This document shows, piece by piece, positions 38,761 to 47,140 of a stretch of 64,000 nucleotides of DNA; the first letter of the stretch is position 1; every line of letters starts with the position of its first letter. Below the pieces are notes generated by a model, which saw only the letters and a list, made by a program, of their open reading frames with translations, was not told the origin of the DNA and made no database searches. The stretch lies in the NCBI GenBank assembly GCA_902630665.1, contig CACOVP010000004.1, positions 1 through 64,000 on the forward strand, in the 5' to 3' direction. This DNA comes from an uncultured Pelagibacteraceae bacterium (GTDB lineage Bacteria; Pseudomonadota; Alphaproteobacteria; Pelagibacterales; Pelagibacteraceae). Position numbers and translations under genes: made by a program.

Positions 38761-39966
38761 ATGAAAAGAAAAAAAAAGAAACTCAAGAAAAATAAGTCAA
38801 TAAAATCGAAAACATTAAAAATAAAAAAAACTGCTAAAAGACAAAAAAAAAACGTTAAAAAGAAATCAAAAACTAAAAAATCAATTAAAAGAAAAAAAAT
38901 TAAGTTTCGAAAAAAGAAAATTAGACCTCAGAGATCAAAAAGAAAAAAAACACAAAAAACAAGAATGGTCGTTTCAAGCATTTTAGGTTTAAGTGATAAA
39001 ATAAAAACAATATTAAGATTTAATTTCAATTTAGACAAATCTCTTCAGAATTTTTTTCAAGGTATTTCAAATAAAGTTTCAAATATTAAAAAAGTTATTC
39101 AAGAAGAAAGAATAAAACAAAAACAAAAAAAAATAAAAGAAATGGAGAGAGAAAAAATAGAGGCAAAGAAACGCTTTATGCAACAAGAAGAAATTACACT
39201 TAAAGCTAAAGCGCTAGAGCTCAAAGAGGAAAAAGAATTAAGTCGTCAATTATCAATTGATTTAAAAAGATTTTTACGAGAGGATCAAGCTGAACTTAGA
39301 AGAGAACGAGCAGAAAAACAAAGAAAATTTTTAGAACAAATTAAACTTGAAAAGAAAATTGAAAGTTTTGTACGCAGAGAGGAAAAAGAAGTTCAGGCTC
39401 TTTCAAAATATGTTTTAAATCAACAAAGAGAATCTTACGAAGAAGTTAAATTGCGTATAGATAAAATTAAAGAGAAATATAAAGCTTTAAGACAACAAAA
39501 AGTTGAGGAAACAATTAGAGAGCGATTAACTCAATTTGGTATTGAAGTAAAAGACAGTGATACTAGAGAAATATTATTAGAGAAAGAGAGAGTTTATAAC
39601 GAGGAGAGAGAGAAAGTAGAGTATGCACTTGAGTCTTTCTATAGAGCCTCCCATTCACTTTGCTTCATGATCTCAAAAAGGTATTTAAGTAAACATCTCC
39701 CAATTATGAGGTGTATTGATAAAAGAATAGAAGAGAGTTCAATATATATCAAATGGGATGACACACCTGAAAATGAATGGCTTATTTGTATTTATTTAAA
39801 AGACGACTCTCCTACTCAAGGTATAGTCATTGAGGATAAGACCAACCCAGAAAAAAATATATCTAAAGAATTTAAGCGAGACCAGATCTTTGATGCCTCA
39901 GACTTTATGGTGGACTCTCTGACGGCTTTACTTGATAGAGAAAGAAATAAAAGAAAAGCTAGTTGA
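38761..39966 (+). CDS. Lysine-rich coiled-coil protein of unknown function
   Basis: 401 residues in three parts. Residues 1-68 are mostly lysine and arginine, a disordered tail like those that bind nucleic acid. Residues about 110-285 are charged helices predicted to form a coiled coil (EERIKQKQKKIKEMEREK and repeats). Residues about 290-395 look globular (SIYIKWDDTPENEWLICIY, DASDFMVDSLTALL). No known family is recognised. No signal peptide. The poly-A-rich start is in frame with no sign of slippage. A role in nucleoid or RNA organisation is only a guess. Confidence 0.7.
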   Translation: MKRKKKKLKKNKSIKSKTLKIKKTAKRQKKNVKKKSKTKKSIKRKKIKFRKKKIRPQRSKRKKTQKTRMVVSSILGLSDKIKTILRFNFNLDKSLQNFFQGISNKVSNIKKVIQEERIKQKQKKIKEMEREKIEAKKRFMQQEEITLKAKALELKEEKELSRQLSIDLKRFLREDQAELRRERAEKQRKFLEQIKLEKKIESFVRREEKEVQALSKYVLNQQRESYEEVKLRIDKIKEKYKALRQQKVEETIRERLTQFGIEVKDSDTREILLEKERVYNEEREKVEYALESFYRASHSLCFMISKRYLSKHLPIMRCIDKRIEESSIYIKWDDTPENEWLICIYLKDDSPTQGIVIEDKTNPEKNISKEFKRDQIFDASDFMVDSLTALLDRERNKRKAS

Positions 39967-41038
39967 TAAGATCTGTTAATTTTTTAATCTCACCAATTTT
40001 AAATATAATTGCTTCATCTTTTTTGTAGCCAAACTTTTCAGCATTTTCTTTAAATCTTACAGGAGGTTCCCAGATTGGCTCCAAACTTAATATCGCTGTC
40101 CCCCAATGCATTCCTATAACTTTTTTTACTTTTAAGTCTTTCATTAAAGACAAAAGCTCTTCAGGATTTGCGTGAGCTGTAGATTTATCCTTGACTGGAA
40201 CAATTGGATAAAAATTGTAGGCGCCCAAATTTCCAAAGCCCAAATCAATTGGACCAAATTTTTTACCTAATTCCTTGTAAAATGGTGCTGGTCCAGTATC
40301 ACAAGCAAAAAAGATTTTTTTATCTTTGTATTCAATTAAAAAGCTTCCCCAAAGTGATCTATTTGTATTTCCATCTCCCCAGATCCATCGTTTGGACCAA
40401 TGTTGACTTGGAAGCATTGTGACCGTGATTTCATCATTAATTTTGATTTTATCAAACCAATCCAATTCTCTAACTGTATCTTTTTTATATCCATTTTTTG
40501 TAAAATATTTCCCAAGCTTGAGAGGTACAAGAACTTTAGCGTTTTTATAAGGAAAATTTTTTATCGTACGAATACTCATGTGATCATAATGATTGTGTGT
40601 CAGCAAAAATAAATCTATTTTTGGAAGTTGTTTAAGTGTTAAAGGAGATTCTATGTATTTCTTTGGGCCAAATATCATAGGTCCGTAATTTTTTTCGAAA
40701 ACTGGATCAGTAATAATAGTAGTGTTTCCAAGTTTAATTATAAAGCTCGCATGATCAAGCCACATCACATAAGAGTCAGATTTATGTTTTTCAAGATTTT
40801 TTAAAACTATTTGTTTATCAATTACATGTTCAGGTGGATAATCAATCTTAAGTTTCTTTTTTTCCTCCCTAAAAACTTTCCAATCCCATTTAAAATTAGG
40901 ATCTCTTTTTGGACCTCCCTCAAGGTTTCTAAAAGCATATAATTTTCCGTCTTTATAAATATGATGATAAGGTTTTTCCATAGCATTTAAATTAATACTT
41001 AAAGAAAATAATGTACACAGAATAAGGGGTATTCGCAT
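39959..41038 (-). CDS. Secreted metallo-beta-lactamase-fold hydrolase (NAPE-PLD-like)
   Basis: Metal-dependent hydrolase related to N-acyl-phosphatidylethanolamine phospholipase D and UlaG. A signal peptide (residues 1-19, RIPLILCTLFSLSINLNA) is followed by MWLDHASFIIK, the metal motif THNHYDHMS, and conserved ACDTGPAP and GMHWGTA. The ATG at 41038 is favoured since it precedes the signal peptide; a TTG at 41059 has no ribosome site. The start lies inside an 11-base-pair hairpin. It converges with the lysine-rich gene by 8 bases. Phospholipid substrate is inferred only. Confidence 0.82.
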   Translation of the reverse strand: MRIPLILCTLFSLSINLNAMEKPYHHIYKDGKLYAFRNLEGGPKRDPNFKWDWKVFREEKKKLKIDYPPEHVIDKQIVLKNLEKHKSDSYVMWLDHASFIIKLGNTTIITDPVFEKNYGPMIFGPKKYIESPLTLKQLPKIDLFLLTHNHYDHMSIRTIKNFPYKNAKVLVPLKLGKYFTKNGYKKDTVRELDWFDKIKINDEITVTMLPSQHWSKRWIWGDGNTNRSLWGSFLIEYKDKKIFFACDTGPAPFYKELGKKFGPIDLGFGNLGAYNFYPIVPVKDKSTAHANPEELLSLMKDLKVKKVIGMHWGTAILSLEPIWEPPVRFKENAEKFGYKKDEAIIFKIGEIKKLTDLIN

Positions 41039-41048
41039 ACCCCTTATT
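41021..41048. repeat. Perfect inverted repeat around the metallo-hydrolase start codon
   Basis: AATAAGGGGTA (41021-41031), 6-base loop, TACCCCTTATT (41038-41048): 11 perfect base pairs. On the reverse strand the ATG of the metallo-hydrolase sits at the stem/loop junction and the AAGGGG stretch is in the stem. It may control translation, or may be a terminator of the small lipoprotein gene ending at 41077. Confidence 0.7.
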
Positions 41049-41076
41049 AGCACAGACAATTAAATTTAAAAGGAAA

Positions 41077-41280
41077 TTAAATATCTGAACAGTTAGATTT
41101 ATTTATTCTTTTATCAAATGATTTAATCGCTTCTTTTGAGATAACCCAAACATAAGAGCTTTCTTTTAAACCATTCTCGTCAGCTGCAGTACATTTTTTA
41201 CCAAGTTTTACTTTGGCTATGTTACCTCCAGCACAATTAGTTAAAATTAATAACAAAATTAAAGTAGGTAATATTTTCAT
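41077..41280 (-). CDS. Small lipoprotein of unknown function
   Basis: 67 residues with a lipoprotein signal (LLLILTNCAGG, lipid cysteine at residue 16) and two further cysteines (KKCTAADENG and SNCSDI) that could pair. The middle VWVISKEAIKSF has no recognised domain. Such tiny envelope lipoproteins are common in this lineage. It lies 39 bases upstream of the secreted metallo-hydrolase on the same strand, so both may serve the envelope. Confidence 0.65.
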   Translation of the reverse strand: MKILPTLILLLILTNCAGGNIAKVKLGKKCTAADENGLKESSYVWVISKEAIKSFDKRINKSNCSDI

Positions 41281-41388
41281 AATTAAAATTTAAGCTTAGA
41301 GTCTGTGCTTTGCTTGGCATAATTTGGACCAAAAAAAGAAATTGAAACTTTATTGAATAAGATAAACTTTAGCCTTATGATTGAAATT

Positions 41389-41781
41389 ATGTCTAAAAGC
41401 CACATTTATAAATTAAAAGTTTTTGTTGAGGACGTTGACTTTGGTCGGGTATTTTATTCTAGATATCTTCAGTATATCGAGAGAGCTAGAACGGAGCTAA
41501 TACACGAAAAATTTGGTCTCACTTTAACTCAACTTATGAACGAGCACGATGTAATGTTTGTCGTTAGGAAATGCAACATTAGATATCTAAAATCAGCAGT
41601 TTTTGAGGATAATCTAAGTGTCGAAACAGCCGTGTTAAAAAAAACCAATGTTAGACTAAACTTGCTTCAAGAGGTTAAAAGAGGTGAGGAAGTTCTTGTT
41701 AGTGCAGAAGTGGAACTAGCAGTGGTAGATCGAAGTGGGTCAATAAAAAAACTTTCTAAAGATTTTTTTGCAAAAATTTAA
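41389..41781 (+). CDS. ybgC: Acyl-CoA thioesterase of the YbgC/hot-dog family
   Basis: 4-hydroxybenzoyl-CoA thioesterase-like hot-dog protein. The signature VFVEDVDFGRVFYSRYLQYIERART carries the catalytic aspartate. In many proteobacteria YbgC is next to tol-pal genes, but none are here. I chose the ATG at 41389 because it places about 10 residues before the motif, as in E. coli YbgC; an ATG at 41377 and a TTG at 41353 are in frame, and none has a good ribosome site. Confidence 0.83.
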   Translation: MSKSHIYKLKVFVEDVDFGRVFYSRYLQYIERARTELIHEKFGLTLTQLMNEHDVMFVVRKCNIRYLKSAVFEDNLSVETAVLKKTNVRLNLLQEVKRGEEVLVSAEVELAVVDRSGSIKKLSKDFFAKI

Positions 41782-41893
41782 ATTTGGCTAAGAAACGCCT
41801 AATATCTGCCTAAATTTACGTTATAAACTATATTCAACTCAAGTTTGCAAATTCAGCAATACTCATAGAGTTAAAAATAAATTAAAAGGAATT

Positions 41894-42016
41894 ATGAGAA
41901 TTAAACAAGTAAAAAAAAACAAGTTAAAGACTAACGTTGATAAGAAATTCAAAAAAATCTCTCTATTCGAACTTCAAAATAGTCCAAAATTTCTAAATTT
42001 TAGAGTTCGAGCATAA
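41894..42016 (+). CDS. Small basic protein, 40 residues, unknown
   Basis: ATG preceded by AAAAGGAATT, a good ribosome site, reading 40 codons: MRIKQVKKNKLK at the start and LFELQNSPKFLNFRVRA at the end, then TAA. A well-formed terminator follows 22 bases later, which supports a separate transcript. The rest of the 311-base gap (41782-42092) shows no other gene. Function is unknown; codon use resembles neighbours. Confidence 0.5.
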   Translation: MRIKQVKKNKLKTNVDKKFKKISLFELQNSPKFLNFRVRA

Positions 42017-42038
42017 TCTTTCCTCCTAAATAAATCAG

Positions 42039-42068
42039 TGGCTTAATCTAATTAGGCCATTGTTTTTA
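42039..42068 (+). terminator. Rho-independent terminator after the 40-residue protein
   Basis: Stem TGGCTTAAT/ATTAGGCCA (42039-42047 and 42051-42059, nine pairs with one G.U) with a 3-base loop, followed by TTGTTTTTAT. It ends the transcript of the small gene before purE. Confidence 0.75.
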
Positions 42069-42092
42069 TACCAATAATTGTTAAATTAATCT

Positions 42093-42578
42093 GTGAAGCG
42101 GAATAAACTGAATAACAAAGTAGCAATTATTATGGGATCTCAATCGGATCATTCCATAATGAAAGAATGCGCTAAAATTTTAAAGACTCTCAAAATTAAA
42201 TATCAAATTTCAATAGTAAGTGCGCACAGAACACCAAAAAGAATGTTTGAATTTGCAGAGTCAGCCTCAAAAAATGGTTTTGGTGTTATTGTGGCTGGAG
42301 CAGGAGGTTCAGCACATTTGCCTGGCATGGTGGCATCTTTATCTTCCTTGCCAGTTATTGGAGTTCCGATAGAAACAAAAAAACTTAAGGGTTTAGATAG
42401 TTTGTTATCAATAGTTCAAATGCCGCGAGGTTGTCCCGTAGCCACAATGGCTATAAATGGATCAATGAATGCTGGTTTACTCGCAGCTTCAATTATTGGA
42501 AATTTTGATGAAAAAATTAAATCAAATTTAGAAAAATGGAAACGTTTACAAACTAAATCTATTAAAAAAAAACCTTAA
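42093..42578 (+). CDS. purE: 5-(carboxyamino)imidazole ribonucleotide mutase
   Basis: Purine biosynthesis enzyme acting with PurK to carboxylate AIR. Hallmarks are IIMGSQSDHSIM, SAHRTPKRMFEFA, IVAGAGGSAHLPGM, PVIGVP and MPRGCPVATMAI. Class I PurE, 161 residues. The start codon is GTG at 42093. purK follows after 4 bases, a typical purEK operon. Confidence 0.96.
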   Translation: MKRNKLNNKVAIIMGSQSDHSIMKECAKILKTLKIKYQISIVSAHRTPKRMFEFAESASKNGFGVIVAGAGGSAHLPGMVASLSSLPVIGVPIETKKLKGLDSLLSIVQMPRGCPVATMAINGSMNAGLLAASIIGNFDEKIKSNLEKWKRLQTKSIKKKP

Positions 42579-42582
42579 TTCG

Positions 42583-43626
42583 ATGACAATAAGCACCCTA
42601 GGGATCATTGGTTCAGGCCAACTTGGATCATTACTTTGTCAAGCTGCAAAAAAACTTAATATTAAAACTGTAGTAATATCAGACGATGAAAATGGTCCTG
42701 CCCAAAATTATTCGGGTGAATTTATTTACTCAAAATACGACAACAAAGAAAAGATAAAAGAGTTTGTAAGCAAAGTCGATATTATCACTTATGAGTTTGA
42801 AAATATTCCAATAAATATTTTAAATGAGATCGATAAAGAAAAAAAAGTCTTACCTAAACCTGAAATAAATAGAATAATTCAAAATAGAAAATTAGAAAAA
42901 ACTTTCGTTAATGATTTAGGTATTAAAACTACAGACTGGGCTTTTATCGATCAAGCTGCAGACATCGAAAAGAATAAAAACTTATTACCCGGAATTTTAA
43001 AATCAAATACACTTGGTTATGATGGACATGGACAATATGTTTTAAATTCTCTTGATGATGTAAAAAAAAATTGGTGTTTTACTGCTGATTATATTTTAGA
43101 AAAAAAGGTAAATTTAAAAAAAGAGATATCAGTTGTAATAACAAGATATTTAAATGGTGAAACTTATATTTATGAGCCTATAGAAAATATTCATAAAGAC
43201 CAAATCTTAAATCATTCAAAAATCCCTGCAGATATAAATAAAGAAATTTTTGTTAAAGCACAGAGTAATGCAAAACTCATTTCAGAAAAATTAGATTATG
43301 TTGGCACGATGTGTGTTGAATATTTCATCGATCAAGATGATAATTTGTTAGTCAATGAAATTGCTCCAAGAGTCCATAATTCAGGCCACCTAACAATAAA
43401 TGCGTTTTCCATAAGTCAATTTTCTGGACATGTCGCAGCTGTGTGTAATCTCGGTGTAAAAAAAGTTGAAAAAATTTCTAACGCAGAAATGTTTAATGTT
43501 TTAGGAAAAGATATAGAGACTTATAGATCCAAAACATTTAGTAAAAATGAATTTTTTTATGATTACGGGAAAAAATCTATCAAAGATAAAAGAAAAATGG
43601 GACACCTTACGATTTTAAAAAAATAA
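42583..43626 (+). CDS. purK: 5-(carboxyamino)imidazole ribonucleotide synthase
   Basis: ATP-grasp enzyme that makes N5-CAIR from AIR, ATP and bicarbonate, feeding PurE. Recognised by IIGSGQLGSLLCQAAKKL, TYEFENIP, GYDGHGQYVL, and EIAPRVHNSGHLTINAFSISQF. The 347-residue length is usual. It ends at the stop that abuts the convergent dioxygenase gene (43627). No own promoter is visible, consistent with co-transcription with purE. Confidence 0.95.
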   Translation: MTISTLGIIGSGQLGSLLCQAAKKLNIKTVVISDDENGPAQNYSGEFIYSKYDNKEKIKEFVSKVDIITYEFENIPINILNEIDKEKKVLPKPEINRIIQNRKLEKTFVNDLGIKTTDWAFIDQAADIEKNKNLLPGILKSNTLGYDGHGQYVLNSLDDVKKNWCFTADYILEKKVNLKKEISVVITRYLNGETYIYEPIENIHKDQILNHSKIPADINKEIFVKAQSNAKLISEKLDYVGTMCVEYFIDQDDNLLVNEIAPRVHNSGHLTINAFSISQFSGHVAAVCNLGVKKVEKISNAEMFNVLGKDIETYRSKTFSKNEFFYDYGKKSIKDKRKMGHLTILKK

Positions 43627-44436
43627 TTATTTAATTGTTATTCTATGCATTACTCTTCTGCAATTCTTTATTTCACTAGCCATATGCAGAATACTTAAAT
43701 TATCCCAAAGACAGATATCACCTTTTGTCCACTCATATGAAAATATAAAATCTTCTTTGTTGACGTGATCTACTAAATAATTTTTTAAATATTCAGCTTC
43801 GTCTTCTTTTACATTTTTAATCTTCATTAAATGTCCTGGAGATACGTAAAGAGTTTTCTTTCCATCCACTGAAATAACTATTGGATGTTCGGCTTCCATA
43901 CTTTCTGAGGATTTTATTCCCATTTCTTTTTCTCGTTCAAGTCTTGTTATTGCTATCGGACCTGCCGATGAAAAAACTCCAGTAGCGTCTTTAATCTTTT
44001 CTTTAATGTCGTCTGGTAATTTATCGTAAGCATTAAAGCCAGATGAGAATATAGTATTACCTTGGCCAACTGGTATTTCTATTCCCATTAACATTGTATA
44101 TCTGGGTCTATCATTAGCTAAATAACTTGTATCCTGATGAAGCCAGCTAGAGCCGAAACTTAAATTTTTATCATCAGGCTTTCTCTCGATTACATTTATA
44201 AATGGAAATTTTTCATCTAAACCTTTAAGTCTTGGATACACTACAGGTTGACCTATATTCTTTGCAAAATTTTGATAAGTTTCAGGATCAAGATTTTGTT
44301 CTTTTATAAATATAACTCCGTACCTGTTTAAAATCTTTTTTATTTCTGTTGCCTGACCTTGATCTATGGATTTTAAATTAATGTCGTTGATATAAGCTCC
44401 AACATTATTTTTTCCCGGTGAGATAGATAAATTCAT
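43627..44436 (-). CDS. TauD/TfdA-family Fe(II)/2-oxoglutarate dioxygenase
   Basis: 269 residues. Iron ligands are H and D of SSWLHQDTSY and a distal histidine, likely in SILHMAS; an arginine near the C-terminus (CRRVMHRITI) would bind 2-oxoglutarate. NVGAYINDINLKS and VIFIKEQNLDPETYQNFAK are typical of the N-terminus. Members release sulfite from taurine or oxidise other small acids; which substrate is used is not shown. It is the last gene of a reverse operon after the SRAP gene. Confidence 0.85.
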   Translation of the reverse strand: MNLSISPGKNNVGAYINDINLKSIDQGQATEIKKILNRYGVIFIKEQNLDPETYQNFAKNIGQPVVYPRLKGLDEKFPFINVIERKPDDKNLSFGSSWLHQDTSYLANDRPRYTMLMGIEIPVGQGNTIFSSGFNAYDKLPDDIKEKIKDATGVFSSAGPIAITRLEREKEMGIKSSESMEAEHPIVISVDGKKTLYVSPGHLMKIKNVKEDEAEYLKNYLVDHVNKEDFIFSYEWTKGDICLWDNLSILHMASEIKNCRRVMHRITIK

Positions 44437-45063
44437 TTAGTTTAAAGGTTTAATTAAAGCAGGGTCATTATTTACTGGGTTATTAACATCTTTTGATATC
44501 TCATGAAACTTTAAATTAGGCGGTTTAACAGAGTTTAATATTTCCATAGCATCTTTTTTAATATTCAAATAATTATTAATCTGGCTTTGATTAATAATCA
44601 TTGGCTCTCTGTGATGGATGGCGCTAATTTTTTCAGTAGCTTCTCTTGTAATTATACAAAACTGGTCATTCTGATATATCCCAGCAAAATACATCAACTC
44701 ATCATCCTCTTTTGAAAAATAATAGGGAGTTTTCGTTTTATCTTCCCTTTTCCATTCATAATACCCATCAGCTGGAATAATACATCTTGATGTCTGGATA
44801 AGATTCTTAAAAGTAACTTTTTCCATAAGAGTTTCTTTTCTAGCATTAATAAGAGGAGAAAACTTATCTAATTTTTTAGACCAACTCGGAACTAATCCCC
44901 ACTCATAAAGCTCAAGAGCCTTACCATTTGAATAGGATTTTATTAAGGGTAACTTTTGAGTTGGGTGTGCATTATAATTATCTGTATCCTCAACCTTAAT
45001 GTTTGTTTTTACCAAATCAGTGGTTTTAGTAACTGGTTTTCGAATACTATATCTTCCGCACAT
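44437..45063 (-). CDS. yedK: SRAP-domain protein (HMCES/YedK family)
   Basis: Protein that covalently captures abasic sites in single-stranded DNA. The start is the family signature MCGRYS, where cysteine 2 is the nucleophile once methionine is removed. Further conserved pieces are NARKETL, CIIPADGYYEWK and the histidine of AIHHREPM. It is 208 residues. The ATG overlaps the stop of a 36-residue gene by one base (TAATG), so its translation is probably coupled to that gene. Confidence 0.93.
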   Translation of the reverse strand: MCGRYSIRKPVTKTTDLVKTNIKVEDTDNYNAHPTQKLPLIKSYSNGKALELYEWGLVPSWSKKLDKFSPLINARKETLMEKVTFKNLIQTSRCIIPADGYYEWKREDKTKTPYYFSKEDDELMYFAGIYQNDQFCIITREATEKISAIHHREPMIINQSQINNYLNIKKDAMEILNSVKPPNLKFHEISKDVNNPVNNDPALIKPLN

Positions 45064-45173
45064 TATTTATTTTTTCTCTCTCTTTTAAGTTTTCTCTTTT
45101 CTTTTAAAGATAACTTTGCTTTTTTCATAAAGCTTCTATCTTTTTGACTTTTACCCGAATATCTTTTTGACAT
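45063..45173 (-). CDS. Small basic protein, 36 residues, coupled to the SRAP gene
   Basis: Reading from the ATG at 45173: MSKRYSGKSQKDRSFM, then a tail of lysine, arginine and glutamate (LSLKEKRKLKRERKNK), then TAA. It starts 2 bases after the stop of the FAH-family gene and its stop overlaps the SRAP start (TAATG), so it fills the gap exactly. About half of the residues are basic, so nucleic-acid or ribosome binding is possible. Function unknown. Confidence 0.55.
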   Translation of the reverse strand: MSKRYSGKSQKDRSFMKKAKLSLKEKRKLKRERKNK

Positions 45174-45175
45174 AA

Positions 45176-46012
45176 TTATTCGTCTATTATTTCATGAAAT
45201 TGTTCACCTAGTCCATCTACTTTTAGGTGAAGTTTGTCGCCCGCCTTAAGAAATTCAGGTTTCTCCATTTCCATTGCCGTCCCAGCAGGTGTTCCAGTTG
45301 TGATAATTGTCCCTGGATATAAAGTCATAAATTGACTTAAATGAGAAATTAAAAAATTAAAGTTGAAAATCATTCTCTCCGTATTCCCAGTTTGTCTTCT
45401 GTTGCCATTTACATCTAAAGTTAAATTAATATTATTTAAGTTTTTTATTTCATCTCTAGTTACAAGATAGGGCCCCGTTGGTCCTGCTATAGATTTACCT
45501 TTAATCCATTGACCTCCCCTTTCTTTTTGCCAAGTTCTTTCAGATATGTCGTTGACAATACAAAAGCCAAATACATAATCTTGAGCATTTTCCTCATTAA
45601 TATATTTTCCTTCTCGGCCAATAATCATGCCAACTTCAACTTCGTAATCCATTTTGCTAGCAGACTTAGGTTTTATTATTTGATCGTTAGGACCTTGAAT
45701 ACATCCAGAGCTTTTATTAAAAACAATTGGTTCATTCGGTAATTTTGATTTAGTTCCTTCCGCATGCGCTTTATAATTTAAACCGATTGCCAAAAAGTCT
45801 ACAGGATTAGATATACAAGCTCCAATCCTAGTATCTGAGTTTATTTCCTTTAGCTCTGATAATTTAATTTTTTTTAATTTGATTAATGTTTCTTCATTAA
45901 TGGTTTGGGGATTTAAATCTTTAACATGATTTGATAGATCTCTTAAAATATTATTATTATCTAAGGCAGCAACAATTTCTTTGCCAGGTTCTCCAACCCT
46001 TAATAATTTCAT
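45176..46012 (-). CDS. Fumarylacetoacetate hydrolase (FAH)-family protein
   Basis: 278-residue FAH-fold enzyme acting on a beta-diketo or keto acid. Metal and active-site segments include IGLNYKAHAEG, EPIVFNKSSGCIQGPND, DYEVEVGMIIGREGK and TIITTGTPAGTAMEM. Similar to ureidoglycolate lyase/2-keto-4-pentenoate hydratase-like members, but the substrate is unknown. It heads the run FAH, 36-aa protein, SRAP, dioxygenase. Confidence 0.88.
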   Translation of the reverse strand: MKLLRVGEPGKEIVAALDNNNILRDLSNHVKDLNPQTINEETLIKLKKIKLSELKEINSDTRIGACISNPVDFLAIGLNYKAHAEGTKSKLPNEPIVFNKSSGCIQGPNDQIIKPKSASKMDYEVEVGMIIGREGKYINEENAQDYVFGFCIVNDISERTWQKERGGQWIKGKSIAGPTGPYLVTRDEIKNLNNINLTLDVNGNRRQTGNTERMIFNFNFLISHLSQFMTLYPGTIITTGTPAGTAMEMEKPEFLKAGDKLHLKVDGLGEQFHEIIDE

Positions 46013-46036
46013 GAGATAATTCTAGCTATGAAACAA

Positions 46037-46483
46037 CTATTTTACAAACCTTTTAATTCTTTCTTCAGTCGTAGTATCCGGACCGCCATAAGGCGTCTCG
46101 TAAGAGTTCGTTCTAGTCAAGACGTCAATTCCTTTAGTGAAGATAAAAATAAAGAAGATTATAAAAAAAACTGCAAATATTTTTGCAGGATTATAATTAC
46201 CTGACTGGAAAACACTGACAGGTTGTTCCTGTTTTTTGTGAAAAAATTTAAATGTTAAGTAAACTGCAATTATTAAACCAATGTGTGCCATTACTACTCC
46301 AGCCCAGCCAAAAATGAAAGATGTTACACTAAAAACGTACAAACTAAAAACAGTTGACCATACGAATGATAGAACTATTAAAATTTGCAATCTTACTGAT
46401 TTAGGTAAGCTTCTTAAATCGTTCTTTGAGTCATCAAACATGATATTAGCAGCTTCTTGCATCCAATTTTTAAAACTTTCCAT
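46037..46483 (-). CDS. Predicted membrane protein of unknown function
   Basis: 148 residues with three hydrophobic segments (about 32-52, 58-79 and 101-118) and an amphipathic N-terminus (MESFKNWMQEAANIMFDD). The C-terminal tail is polar (YGGPDTTTEERIKRFV) and might lie in the periplasm or cytoplasm. No family is recognised. It lies 24 bases upstream of the FAH gene on the same strand. Confidence 0.65.
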   Translation of the reverse strand: MESFKNWMQEAANIMFDDSKNDLRSLPKSVRLQILIVLSFVWSTVFSLYVFSVTSFIFGWAGVVMAHIGLIIAVYLTFKFFHKKQEQPVSVFQSGNYNPAKIFAVFFIIFFIFIFTKGIDVLTRTNSYETPYGGPDTTTEERIKRFVK

Positions 46484-46531
46484 AATTGATTATATTAAAT
46501 TATTTAAATGAAAGATTCATTAATTACTTTT

Positions 46532-47140
46532 TCACAGGTTCCTAGCTAATTTTTTTACTCTATTCATGTATTTTTCGAATATTCTTTTATCAAGTTGAGG
46601 CAATACTGAGTAAAATCTGAGGTATTTTGTTTTAAGACCACCAAGTTGGAATACAGACTTTTTAATTCTTCTGTATGGAATATTATCAAAAAATGAAAAA
46701 TTCCAATAACTCACCATAGGTCCACCGTAGCTTATTGCAATGATTCCTAATTTTCCTTTCATAGCACCTGGAACTGGGTAACCATAATTTTTAAAAAACT
46801 TACTACCAGGAATTAGAGATCTATAAGAAAAATACCACTTGGGATGTAAACACCAATCTATGAAATTTTCAGTAATGCTTGATAATCTTAAATTATGGCA
46901 GGGGCTGATTAAAAACATTACATCACAATCCTCTAATCTTTTCCTATAATCCAAAACTAATTGAGGAGGAGGATTAACCTCTTGATTGTAAAAAGGTAAT
47001 TGATCTTTTTCTTCAAATAAATTTATTAAATCGATTTTATGACCATTTTTTTCTGCTTCATTAATAAATGTATCTCTTACAGCGCAGTTAAAAGAAGTTT
47101 TAGAATTAGGGTGTCCATATATGATACAAATTTTTTTCAT
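46532..47140 (-). CDS. Flavodoxin-fold NAD(P)H quinone oxidoreductase (KefF/MdaB-like)
   Basis: 202 residues beginning ICIIYGHPNSKTSFN, the FMN-phosphate loop of the NQO1/KefF group, with FLISPCHNLRLSSITENFIDWC and a GGPMVSYWNF segment that would hold the isoalloxazine. It likely reduces quinones by two electrons. The ATG overlaps by one base the stop of the 48-residue membrane protein gene upstream (TAATG), so the two are probably coupled. Confidence 0.83.
   Translation of the reverse strand: MKKICIIYGHPNSKTSFNCAVRDTFINEAEKNGHKIDLINLFEEKDQLPFYNQEVNPPPQLVLDYRKRLEDCDVMFLISPCHNLRLSSITENFIDWCLHPKWYFSYRSLIPGSKFFKNYGYPVPGAMKGKLGIIAISYGGPMVSYWNFSFFDNIPYRRIKKSVFQLGGLKTKYLRFYSVLPQLDKRIFEKYMNRVKKLARNL

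Noticed and set aside
38761-38970. Poly-A tract suggesting a frameshift or low-quality sequence
   Set aside because: The frame stays open for 401 codons and continues into a charged helical region with normal codon use.
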